From Phymatolithon calcareum (taxonomy: Eukaryota; Rhodophyta; Florideophyceae; Hapalidiales): a stretch of DNA of 64,000 nt. The notes under the pieces were generated by a model. The model had not been told where the DNA came from and did no database searches. It saw only the letters and a list, made by a program, of their open reading frames with translations. Below, one piece after another: positions 42,860 to 53,019 of this stretch (positions within the stretch are counted from its first letter, which is position 1; every line of letters starts with the position of its first letter). The position numbers and the translations under genes were made by a program. Where the stretch lies: NCBI GenBank assembly GCA_977006965.1, contig OZ345371.1, forward strand, positions 1,550,001 to 1,614,000. Direction: 5' to 3'.

Positions 42860-45419
42860 GGTCCCAGTCAAGTTTATCACCTGTGGGATTTAACCGGGAA
42901 ACTTGCACCAGATGCACGAAATAGCAAACGTTCGCTCCGAGAAATGAAAAAACCCCAAGGTGCAGGTTCGCCACGGGGAATCAGTGTAAAGCAAGCAGAT
43001 GGCTGAAATGACCGAAGCGCGTTCGCGCGGTAAAATATAACGTGAAGAAGCCCGCCCGAAGTACGGGCAAGCAAGAGAAGCGGTAAACCGAGGTCAAGTT
43101 CGGTCTATGCGCTCAGCACCAGGATGAGGCGAATGTTTCAGGTCTGAATCTACCCACGGCCAGGTGTGCTGCAGTGTTAGCAGAAAATAAATTCCGTGTC
43201 ACTCCGCATGATGTACCAAATGCAGTTGAAATTGAAGGGCTTGTCAATTCGACAGGCAAAATCAAAATTGACATGATGTTGCTTGAAAGAAAATTCTATG
43301 ATAGCCTCAAATCGTATTTTACTGTTAGATTTTAAATCCTTGCTGCAGATTTTCGTGGCAAATATTTTGGAACTATTGAAAACTTTCAAAATATTTTCAG
43401 CTTTCCGATGCTTTCCGGATGGAATTGGAAGAATGCACAACCCGCGGGTACATGCATGCATTTATCCAATCAGGAGCTACCCCGTGTGCGGAAATTATTG
43501 CACTGTGGATTTATTTACGGGACGCATGCGCTGTGAGCCAGAAAACGATGTTGAATCGCGCTGCCCCAAAATCAATACACACGGGGGAGTCATATTGGAC
43601 ATGGAAGATTCTGAGGAGATGTGCTTGCACAAGTCCGAGGGGTTTCGGGAATGACGATATCACCCAACTTACAGAATGAGCATAGTTTCTTTTTGTCAGC
43701 AAATTCCAGCGAAGTACTGTACAGCACGGGTACTTCCTGACAGGAAAAAAACATGTGCGAGTCTCCCGGTATTGCTTATGTCAGCAAGTAAAAACAGCGA
43801 CAAGATTACTTAGTTTGTCTGCAAAAAACATAAACAGTAGATGATTTGATTTTAAACTTCACTTTTGCCGAAATATGTCACATATCCGCTGTTAATGAAT
43901 TTGCCTTTCGCGTACAGTATTATTTAAGATACAATTCTTATTTTTTGTACTTCATGTATGCATAAATTAACTGTCGGCGATCTGTCAGATACTAAATGGC
44001 CGTAAGTGTCAACATACGTTCGGGAATCGGCTATGGCTCGATTTTTCCCACGGCTATTACCACGGGTAATGTTACAATTTGCTTTGCCTGTGGCCGCTGC
44101 CACACTTTTAAAAATATTTTTCCACGCGCAGGTTTGGATCAGTAAAAAACTTTTATTTCGAGAGAGGCCACAGGTATCATATAGAATACCCATGGGAAAA
44201 AAGGCTCCGCTCCTGGAGGGGTCTATTATTCCTGAAATATCATAGCAGCGATTACTTTCACTTTCATTCGCACCTGCGAGCGTATACAAAACCAAGTTGA
44301 TTTTCAAAATGCTCCGGCCATCATCATCATCATCTGACTCATTTTCGATTTTGGACAAGAAAGCAGTCTGTCGCCGAGGACGTTTACGACGTCCTCTTCT
44401 ACAGGATGCTCTAAAATCAATGTGAATAGTCAGCAAGGTCGCTCTTATATTGAACGCGGTTTACCGTCCCCTACTTAAATGACAAATTGTACGGCCTTAT
44501 TTGATCTCCAAAACTTTTTCCCTGAAGTTGTGTCTTCTCATCAATGCAGCACTTAACTCCGATTGCAACCCGTGCACGAGAGTCGTCTCGCGTATTGTAG
44601 TCGAGAGAGGCATTTTCGCAAGAGCGTTTTCTTGACAGGCATCGCGCCGGACTGTGTAATGCGCAGTGATTAGTGTGTGCAGCTCGCTCAACTCGGCTGA
44701 GCGAGCAGTCGGGTGAACACTGCACTGAGAATTTTGCCTTGACATTTTACCTTTCACTCATTTCGCTTCCACTCATTATATTACAAAAGCTGGAGATCGG
44801 GACGCTTATTCGACCTTATTCATTGCTCTCTGCTCACCCGTGGACAAAAACACTCATTCTTCTTCTTTTCTGTTTACCGAATTGAACAGTATAACGACCG
44901 TATAACTCAAGCATGGCGTTCTGCTGATGGCATCAACTTTTCCGCGTGGAGGTCCGCACGACAAGGACCGTGCGATATTTCGTGGGATGACGGCGCACGC
45001 CTCTACTGCATCCAGCGACTGTGCCGAGCGCATAGCACAACTGTAAGCATGTCGGTACATTGATGCTTTGAGGGCTTCACCAGCGCAGTTTCCCACACGA
45101 ACGCGACGAAGGTGTACAGCTGAACTTGTGTTAAATTACTGGACGTCATTACGCTCCCAGGGTAATGAAGAAGATGAGTGTTCCAATTTTCTTTTCGAAA
45201 CATAAGAGCATTAAGACGAGGAGCACTACCGTTTTTCGAGCGCTGATACTCTAATGCAAATGAAGCATCGACGAGGGCGGCGCAACGATTTATCGCCTAG
45301 CTTATGTGTATGTAATGTTTCATACAACCGCAGATTTCATCGTCTGCTTCGCTCAACTCCCACCCTTCGCACAACGCAGTGATCAACGTCTTCGTCTTTT
45401 CGGCTCCTCTGTTGCATTA
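42860..45419. other. intergenic, one possible transposase remnant
   Basis: The first 200 bases are the MED15 promoter side. A minus-strand frame at 43924-44436 (170 codons) contains RSGAFFPMG and LSRNKSFLLIQTCAWKN, a pattern like the ISXO2/Merlin transposase segment (R.GSFF..S.L....LLLI..WA). The match is weak and no ends were found. Nothing else recognised. Confidence 0.3.
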
Positions 45420-45627
45420 ACTCTCGTATAGGGCTGTGAATGATGGAATCTGACAGAACCATTGGTGAAGATATTCAAGTTAACAGGTGCTAAGATGCTA
45501 TCCAGAATAACGGATCGACTAATTGCCGACGAGGCCAGGACATCCATTATTGACGTGGTAATGCGGACCAGAGACGTGCACAAACTGGCTTGGACACATT
45601 CCTAGAATGGACGAGCACCGTCTGGTG

Positions 45628-46271
45628 GGGATATGTATTCATTTATTTTAAAAGCTCGCAAGACCTCTCTTCAAGAGTAGCAGGGCCACTTTTGCACGAT
45701 TTTCTAAGCTAACGTAGTTTGACTATTCAGTATATCCTTTCTTTCTTTCTTTAATGCAGAATGCGTTAATTAACGCCAGAACTAACCCTAGAGTAAGTTC
45801 TCATTGTTCAAATATTGGAGTATCTCTACGGGTCTCTCCCTGCACAGACAGTATATCCTTGATTCGTATTTCTCTCTCAACAAGTGCTCTAGTGAGTCGC
45901 TTACATTCATATTCAATTTCAGGACTAATCTTAGATGAAGATAGAATGCGTTGGAGCGCGACCAGCTCAATCACGGCTGTGACGCCAAAGTATGCACCTA
46001 GTACTGATTTTCTCCAAAGAGGTGCTCTGTTGAATATCAGCCGTAGGCATCGCAACCGTGTCGACCTTTCTCTTACGCGGAGAACCACCGGTAGATTGTT
46101 CGAATCAGTTGGTATCTCGAGCGATCTTCCATCTTCTTCCTTTGCCCATAACTCAATTATTTCTTTTCGTCGCCCTTTCTCTGAGACTGAGCCCTCCTCC
46201 GCTTTCTGAAGCTCTTGCTTTTCTCTACGTGCATTCAATGTTGTCCCAGGCCTCATGTTCGAAAAACAGAA
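45628..46271 (-). mobile_element. family 1 LINE, 644-bp 3' fragment inside family 3
   Basis: Minus-strand protein end RLRCLRLIFNRAPLWRKSVL then ECKRLTRALVEREIRIKDIL matches the 53-54 kb copy, followed by an AAATAAATGAATACATATCC tail. The duplication gcaccgtctggtg / gcgccgtctggtg lies at 45615-45627 and 46272-46284. Confidence 0.88.
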
Positions 46272-46320
46272 GCGCCGTCTGGTGCGTCATGTGCTCCAAC
46301 AATGCGTCAAATCCACACCA

Positions 46321-49027
46321 ATAGCGCCGAAAAGTGGCAACCCCGACTAAGAAAATTCTCCTGCCCCGAGGATATGAGGGCAAAAATTGAGGCGGCTATC
46401 CGAAAATCACCAAACGGAAAGGCACCGGGCTTAGACCAGGTGAAGGCTGAATGCTAAAAATCGATATCCGGCTAAACGCTAAAGTGCTTACAGCCGTGTG
46501 GGAGGCCTGTGGGAGGTGTGGAGACATGCCTCTGCACTGGCAGAAAGCGCTCCTTGTCCCAATACACAAGAAGGGAGCGCACGAGGACCCCGGAAACTAC
46601 CGGCCAATCTCCCTGCTGAGTCACTCAAGGAAAATTATTGAGACAGCTATTGATATGAAGCTGCGCACAGTATACTCAAACCACTGGTATCAGCTTGGGT
46701 TCAAAAAGGGGAAGAGAACTGAACTGGCCATCCTAAGAGCTACTGAGCTTCTAAAAAGAGGATCAGAGATGTGTAGCTGTATTGGATCTTAAGGCTGCCT
46801 ACGACACAGTTCCGAGAGTACACTTGGTGAACAAAATGAGACAAGTACTGTCCAAGGAGATCTGCGCAATGGCCGAGGCGTTCTTGACACCGTCCTGGGT
46901 AGCAACAATTGGTGATGCGAACAGAAACTGGTTTCTAGTGGACAGGGGTTCCCACAAGAGTCCCCTTTCAGCCCAAGCCTCTACAACATCTTCATGGGAA
47001 ACGATTAGACTAGTATCGCTGGAGAGGCTGACCGGACCGAATGGACCACAAAAGACACAAGACAAGTTTCCGGCGCGGGCGCCCGTGCCCGCGCCGGCGC
47101 AAGTGGCCGCAGCGATCGAGCTGCACAAAGCGCTTTTTTCGGCGGTAATCCCGCCGGAAATGGCTGGCGCGATCGCGAACGCGCCTGCCTGGGACTCGGC
47201 GAATCGAGAACTCGCCACGCTCGAAATGCCAGACTCAACCCCGCCGTCGTCGGATTTCGAAGAAATCTTGCGAATTTAAGCGGATTTGATACAGGCCGGC
47301 TATCATAACCGGTCCGGCCACGCTTGCACCTGTGCGTCACAGGAGGGAGACAAGAGCAGAGCCAGGAATTTTTCCCCGCTCCAAGGCAGGGTTTTTTGAA
47401 ATGGCAAGAGCTGTGCTCCGGCCTCCCCATGGGAGAAGACTATCACCTTCTGGTAGTTTGGTAGTACACGGATTCCGCCCTGAGTGGTGTGCCGCAATGC
47501 TCAAGGAAGCTGGGAGAGAAGACAGAAGGAGTTGAAAGAAGGTAACGAGATGACCAGCTACCGTGAGCATCCAAAATGGTTCCAACCCGGGTCATCCCTT
47601 TGAAGGACGGTGGCTGAAGATTGACTGCGTAGAGATTTAGATGTTAAGCTCCCCGAAGCTCTGCACTTTGTGCGACTTAGAGCTGCTGTGACGTCAAATA
47701 CCACTCGTATCTGTTAAAGTCTACTGTAGCCGTAAGGATGGGGAGCTGTTCGACAACTCTGAAACCTGCATTAAAGAAGAAGAAGAAGAACATCTTCATG
47801 GATGAATTCACCGAGCGAATGAGCCGGGCATCAAAAACCTGGGCTGAAGTTCCGGCTATCCTTTTCGCAGACGATGTTCTTCTTTCTGCGACATCCCCCG
47901 CTGAATTGCAAGGACTATTGGATATAGCTACCCAATGGGCGCAAGAGAGGGAGATGACGTGGAACACTAAACAAGGGAAAAGCGAAGTCCTCGAATCAGA
48001 GGAAACATTGGGTAAGACATTCAAGCTCGCGAAATAGGTTTTGGCACACATTCCGGAGGTCACATATCTTGAAGTATCCCTAGACCCCGTAGGAGTCACA
48101 GATACGCTAATGATGCAACGATTAAAGAGAGCAAGGACGGCCGTGTACGAATTGCGTACACTGGGAGTATTCAAGAAAGGGTTAAGTATACAGAAGTGTA
48201 TTCAGATATAAAAGGCGCTAGTACAGCCACGCTGGGAGTACGCAATGCACTTAACGCCCTGGTCAGAAGACGTACAAGATGCTGTCAAGGAAGTAGAAGC
48301 AACATTCTTCAACCAGGTATTCGGGCCACTGGCCTGAGGAAGGACGGACGGGCTCCGTCTCCTGTGCCGGATCCAGACCGCCCCACATCGACGAGAAATG
48401 TTGGGCTTCAAAATGCTGAGAAGGAACAAGGCGAAAGAACGAATGTATTCAAATGAAGCGCCTGGAAGCAGAAACAACCATGAATGGCAATACACAAAGA
48501 AATATATCGCCGCGATGGAGACCAGAGAGCCGTTTGGTGAAGCTATAAAGCATATCCAAACAAACCAGTCTTCACAAACACTTCGATCTAAATTTCTGGC
48601 AATGGAAGGAGACCGCCTCGAATCGAAGCGGAAAAGGAAGATTCCATACGATAAGACAAGTGAATTGCCAGCAATACTCAAGTTCCCCAAGGTGAAGCAC
48701 AGACAACTCGCACTGCAATATGCCTGTGGCACATTCCCACAGGTGTCAACAAGTATGGCCGAAGAATTCGGCACAAGAGCCAGAGAGCATATGGAGACCC
48801 TTGAAGAAGGCCTGTATTGATTCGCAGAAGGCAAAGCAAAAAGCGGTCGAGTCCAAGCACCAACAACCCCTTACAGGACTGTGATAGGATTAACTTGAAT
48901 CCTGAGTTTTCCCGTCCGCCATTCTGGTGGGCGTTTCGCGAGCTGCGCAAAGGGAGGTAGCATAAGAGGAAGCCTTGCCCATATCTTCGGAAGTCTGTCG
49001 GGCTTTTTTAACTTGAATTTTAAAAAA
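46321..49027 (+). mobile_element. family 2 LINE, longest copy, interrupted by a retroposon
   Basis: 5'-truncated within the start of the reverse transcriptase: KSPNGKAPGLDQVKAE (RT block 0), NYRPISLLSHSRKIIETAI, YQLGFKKGKRTELAIL, DLKAAYDTVPR (motif A). After removal of the insert at 46998-47788 it reads GVPQESPFSPSLYNIFMDEF (motif B), then AILFADDVLL (FADD, motif C). A C-terminal region ends TRAREHMETLE and the family 2 tail follows. Frameshifts and stops (for example tag after KLAK at 48036) make it inactive. The duplication aaatccacacca is exact at 46309-46320 and 49028-49039. Confidence 0.92.
46998..47788 (+). mobile_element. family 4 retroposon nested in the family 2 LINE
   Basis: A 791-bp insertion bounded by an exact 13-bp duplication aacatcttcatgg (46985-46997 and 47789-47801). 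The 5' part is GC-rich with strong hairpins: 47070-47080 pairs with 47087-47097 (11 bp), and another is near 47140-47160. It encodes an acidic segment in frame with the upstream RT, ending SSDFEEILRI. The 3' end (from about 47640) matches the short copy at 50585-50731 and finishes in a GAA-repeat tail. No reverse transcriptase is present, so it must be mobilised in trans. Confidence 0.88.
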
Positions 49028-49180
49028 AAATCCACACCAGTATCAATCTTTGGTGACGTTTCTGGACGAGACATTAATACCACAGTCAAACTCGCTAAAA
49101 TAGGATAGAATGGAAGAAACTTCGCCTCGAATCGCTGCTAGCCCTATTAGGCGAAAAGGCAAAATGAATGAATGAACATC

Positions 49181-49783
49181 CACAGTCGATTGCCCACGTG
49201 CGATCTTAAAGCGTCCGTCAAGGCTGTCACACTGATGCAGAGCGAGCGCATGATCATCGCCAACGGCCTTTTCGCAGCGATCTACCATGCTCTGTGCAGC
49301 ATGCTCAACAGCATCTATCGATACAAATGGGCAGTGCCCTTCTGAAGAGTGCCATCTGACGTCGAGGCCGCTGTACCGCCGCCTTGATCTGCATCATAAT
49401 ACTGCCCCGTTCTCGTGCGCTCTCACGAATCGCTCGCTATTGACCAGCGAGCGATGCGCTGTCCTCGTCATCGTCCGCAGTCTTTTCCCGTTCTCTGTCG
49501 AACAGCACTATAAAAAGGTATCAAAGTGCAAGCAGCTCAGCTTGTCCTGAACTCATTACCCAGCTTTCCACCATAGTTCTCGAAACGTTCGAAAAAACGC
49601 CTACGGATTGTGTTTACAAGTTGTTTCCTGGATACGATATACGACATGATTATATCTGGAGCATGTGCGAAACAATGGACATTGCATTTCTCTTTACGTT
49701 TTTTTAGCAACTGTTTAGTTCTTTTTTTGAAAGCCCTCGTTAACACTCCTAAGACTGTACGGGAGCAGCTTTTCATAACTTGT
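49181..49783. other. intergenic, nothing recognised
   Basis: Short frames only. Frame 49287-49550 (+) has no recognised domain. Confidence 0.45.
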
Positions 49784-50060
49784 TCATTCTAGTATATCAC
49801 CTGGTCCCTTATACAGGGACTCTTCGTTTTCCATATTGTCAATTATGGTGATGCTGTAGAGTAGTATGGAGTCTAATGCCTCTTCCGTTCTTAACATTTC
49901 TCCGGAGTCCAGTTCATACTTTGTTAGGGTCTTGCAACCGGTCTCCAGGTGGCGCTCTTCTGCCGTTCCGAATGTATTCGATATTAGCGTCGTGCTCACT
50001 TGAGGGAACCTGCCACATTTCTCTTTACGTGCTTCTTGCCATCTGCTGAAGAAGAGATGG
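49784..50060 (-). mobile_element. old diverged family 2 LINE protein end
   Basis: Minus-strand reading CGRFPQVSTTL, FGTAEERHLETG, EEALDSILLYSITIIDNMEN, EESLY aligns along its length with the family 2 end CGRFPQV, FGTRAREHMETLE, EKALDELLL.SKTLIERMEN, EEGLY. The family 2 3' UTR is not recognisable, so this is an older or related lineage. Confidence 0.65.
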
Positions 50061-50194
50061 TGAAGTTAAGGAAAATTGGTCCAGGGAGCTCTATCATGGA
50101 GTGCATTGGCGATTTTTGTTGTTGAATAAGCATGCTATCGATGCAAGAGAACAGTGTAGCGCCCGCTGTTATGTCGCTGTCCCAAAGCGGTCTC

Positions 50195-50258
50195 TTTTTC
50201 CTCTCTTGGGCTTTTCTCTCCCATGTGGCGTCGGGTTCTTTGGAGCCTGGCGTTACAA
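50195..50258 (-). repeat. dispersed repeat shared with 19001-19060
   Basis: About 60 bases with the same gaacccgacgccacatggg core on the minus strand. It lies just downstream of the RING gene stop codon and so could be in its 3' UTR. Confidence 0.6.
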
Positions 50259-50279
50259 ACAGTGTCAACAGCAATAAAT

Positions 50280-51158
50280 TTACTGTACCGGCAAAAGCAT
50301 TGCTTTGCACAGCGGACAAATCGGCCTTCGGCTCGTTTGAATCCATTTCCGCAAGCAGCTCTTATGGAATCGATGTAAACACGAAATTTCGCAAATGGTC
50401 TCGCTGTGAAGAGGCTCAAGACAAATTGCACAATCAGAAGAGATATCCACAACATCTTCATCTCCGCTTTCTGCAACATCTCTGAACAGAGCACTCATTT
50501 CAAGTGCAGAAAGAACTCTTCTCGCTCGCACTTGCCAGCAAAAGTTTACCCCATACACTACACAGGCTATGTAGAAGAGAGTCACTTCCCCAAGGTCTGC
50601 ACATTGTGCAGCTTGGGCAGCTGTTGTGACATCAAGTACCACTCGTATCTGTTAAGTCTACTGGAGCCGTAAGGATGTGGAGTTGTTTACCAGCTCTGAT
50701 AAATCCCGCAATAAAAGAAAGAAAGAAAGAAAGAAGAGAGTCAGCCCACTTGGAATACGTTTACTGAATCCATCGAGTTTGAGATCTATGTGCTCAACCA
50801 TCTTGCATGGGGCCACGCATTTGTCCGACAAATCTTCTCTACAACGTGCCTTGGCAAGGATGAGATCGGCGAAAACACTTTCCTTTGCTTTTCTGCTGAA
50901 ATGTATTGATGGGACGACAGCAACGATGATGAAAAAGAGAACCCAAACTGCAAGGCTGCTTGCTGTCCTGTACAGAAATGTTGCGCGGTTCTGTGTATTG
51001 TGAACACGCCACGTGCGCACCACAATGGCGACAACAGTTGCAATGAAGAGCAGTCCGAGAGTTGCAAATAAAATTGCATCTAAAAGTTGCATATCCAAAG
51101 CCAGTTTCCCATTTTGATGGCGAAGAATCACAGTGTTAAGTGTTTCACAGGCTGTCAT
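50280..51158 (-). CDS. membrane RING-H2 E3 ligase-like gene, split by a retroposon
   Basis: Two frames in the same phase, 51158 to about 50732 and 50584 to 50280, flank an insertion. Without the 147-bp insert and one 12-bp duplication copy (159 bp, a multiple of three) the frame is continuous for 239 residues. Hydrophobic segments: LLDAILFATLGLLFIATVVA, SLAVWVLFFIIVAVVP, and a third spanning the insertion site, LTLFYIACVVYGVNFCW. The C-terminus is a full RING-H2: CAIC, CLHRFHKSC, CPLC. Family knowledge: membrane-anchored RING-H2 proteins act as ubiquitin ligases with E2 enzymes on the cytosolic side. As it stands the insert adds stops in the third membrane segment, so the gene is either knocked out or needs the insert removed by splicing: a GT in ccaagtgggc and an AG in ggggaagtgac would rejoin the frame. 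Start ATG at 51156-51158. Confidence 0.72.
50585..50731 (+). mobile_element. family 4 retroposon, 147-bp copy in the RING gene
   Basis: Matches the 3' end of the insert at 46998-47788 (tctgcac.ttgtgc, accactcgtatctgtta, gccgtaaggatg, cagctctga) and ends in GAAA repeats. The duplication agaagagagtca is exact at 50573-50584 and 50732-50743. Orientation is opposite to the RING gene. Confidence 0.92.
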
Positions 51159-51813
51159 TTCGATGCCACTGTTGTTGTACTGATCTTGAGTGTTTACGGG
51201 ATGATGTGCTGTGTGGACCTTTTTGTGTCTTAGGTGTCAGTGTGGAATTTCAAATCGATCTTCGAGAGCACAGAAGTGCTGGTTATATGTCCACAAGTTA
51301 TTTTCTTATCAGCCTCCAGAAGATAATCGATATCAAACAAATGTAATACTATTCATTTGTTTTCTGCGGCTGTACCAATAAGTTTCGTTTTCAACAGCCG
51401 CCAGAAGATCCTCATTATCGAACAATCAGATTAATATTAATTATGTTTCTACAGCTGTGCGTCTCATGCGATGCGATGGCAGATCGCAAATCCGCACATA
51501 CAGCCCGTTTACAGAATCGGACGATTTCTGCATTACTAGCCTGCATGCTTCCACGCCCCTTTCCGTGATGAAAAGCCGGTTCAAGAAGATGACGCTGTAG
51601 CAGTATTCCGTCGGGAAGCATGGAGGCAAACGCTCAAAACGAGCGATTAGTGAAATAAACTCACTTTTGGTTGCGTGGACAGAATTTATAGAGAGGTCGC
51701 GATTTCGAGGCAGTGCGGGCTACGCGGTGCTCATCTCAGATGATGACCTTACAGCACATACATTCTTCTGTTATTGCGAACCCATTGACTGTAGGTCATG
51801 ACTCTGGTATTCA
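51159..51813. other. intergenic, promoter side of the RING gene
   Basis: Nothing else recognised; two partial direct repeats (cagcctccagaagat / cagccgccagaagat near 51310 and 51400). Confidence 0.45.
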
Positions 51814-52242
51814 GCGGCGATTAGAAGATGCAATCCAAGTGTGGCAAAAATGCGAAGAGGATCGATCAGTGAAAATCCCGATAAACAAGCCTAAGAAGTT
51901 GTCAGGAGTGTTACAAATAAGGGACAGGACGACAAGGCTAAGATGCCTAAGACTGATTTTTAACAGAGTTCCGTTGCGGAGGAAATCAATCCTCGGTGAG
52001 TATTTCGGACCCGGTGCTGAAATTGAGCTTATTGCACTCCAACGCATACACGGGTCTAAGATGATGGACAAAGAGACTGAATATGAATGCAAAAGACTAA
52101 CTCGAACTCCCATATGGAGAGAAACTCGAATCAAGGAAATGTTAGGAAAATAGAATGCGGTAAGTTAGAAGTAATTGAGAAGCTGCCCCGTTACTCACAG
52201 TGAGGTTTTGGGTGCTTTTAAAATAAATCAACATATATCCCT
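51814..52242 (+). mobile_element. family 1 LINE, 429-bp 3' fragment with TSD
   Basis: Protein end TTRLRCLRLIFNRVPLRRKS, ILGEYFGPGAEIELIALQRI, ECKRLTRTPIWRETRIKEML then the family 1 UTR and AAATAAATCAACATATATCC tail. Flanks ctctggtattca (51802-51813) and ctctggtgttca (52243-52254) are a 12-bp duplication with one mismatch. Confidence 0.88.
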
Positions 52243-52254
52243 CTCTGGTGTTCA

Positions 52255-53007
52255 TGGAGCTTCGTCCGAAACTACACCGACATTTACCTTGAACGAGGAT
52301 CGTTCGCGTTCACACAGAAAAATCGTAGATCTTGCTTAATTTATCAATGTCAGATCACGATAGCGAATATTGAACGGAAAAGGAATGGGTCTCGGTTTGG
52401 TGGTGAAGACCAGTACATTGGTCGTAGCACAGATCGGCCAAGATACAAAAATCTGACAAGAGATTTCCAAGCAAAGGTAGAATTGCATCAATGAAAACAG
52501 TTTCAGGATATTTTTTGAATCGACACATACTATCTGCGTTTGGTCTACATTTGCACCCGACACCAGTCGATCTCTTCGAGGTATATCGACTTTCATAGCT
52601 TAGCTTTCGGAACGCTCTGGTGCGAGACGTCTTTAAGTAGCCCACCGCGCCTTAGCCCACCGCCGGCTCGCGTGACGTTAAACCACAGGGATGTCGGTAA
52701 ACACTTATTGCAGACAGTAGTCCATGGATTTCTCCATATTACGTCGAGGAAGTTTATGGAGTTCTGAACCCGTGCGTCCTAAACATTAGATCTGAGTTCT
52801 CTGTCGTTCGCTACAGAATTGAACAATGCCCGTTCTTGAATTTGGAATTTATTAAACGCCCTCAAAAACACTCTTGATACTGCAATGGAGATGCATCTCA
52901 ACTGCTATGCTCTTGTAGCTCTGTTAATATAACCAAATCTGTGTAACCCGGGAAGTGTCGTAGCCCTATATGCAAAAACCCTCCCATTGTTCCAGAGGAA
53001 ATAATGG
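52255..53007. other. intergenic, nothing recognised
   Basis: Short frames only. Confidence 0.45.
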
Positions 53008-53019
53008 TGAAGGGAAAAG

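Larger units (their letters stand above)
45420..49180 (+). mobile_element. family 3 LINE fragment, host of a transposon nest
   Basis: About 400 bp of family 3 sequence is split into 45420-45627, 46272-46320 and 49040-49180 by two later insertions. Joined in order the pieces follow the copy at 36.4-36.8 kb: LKIFKLTGAKMLSRITDRL, then gcgccgtctggtgcg, then aatcaatctttggtgacg and the aatgaatgaatgaac tail. It is the oldest layer of the nest. Confidence 0.88.

Noticed and set aside
42695-42880. 61-codon frame beginning upstream of MED15 ATG
   Set aside because: It starts at GTG in the leader and reads through the first intron; the spliced MED15 model explains it.
46782-47279. 165-codon frame joining RT sequence to an acidic segment
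   Set aside because: It crosses the target-site duplication of the nested retroposon, so it is a chance fusion of two elements.
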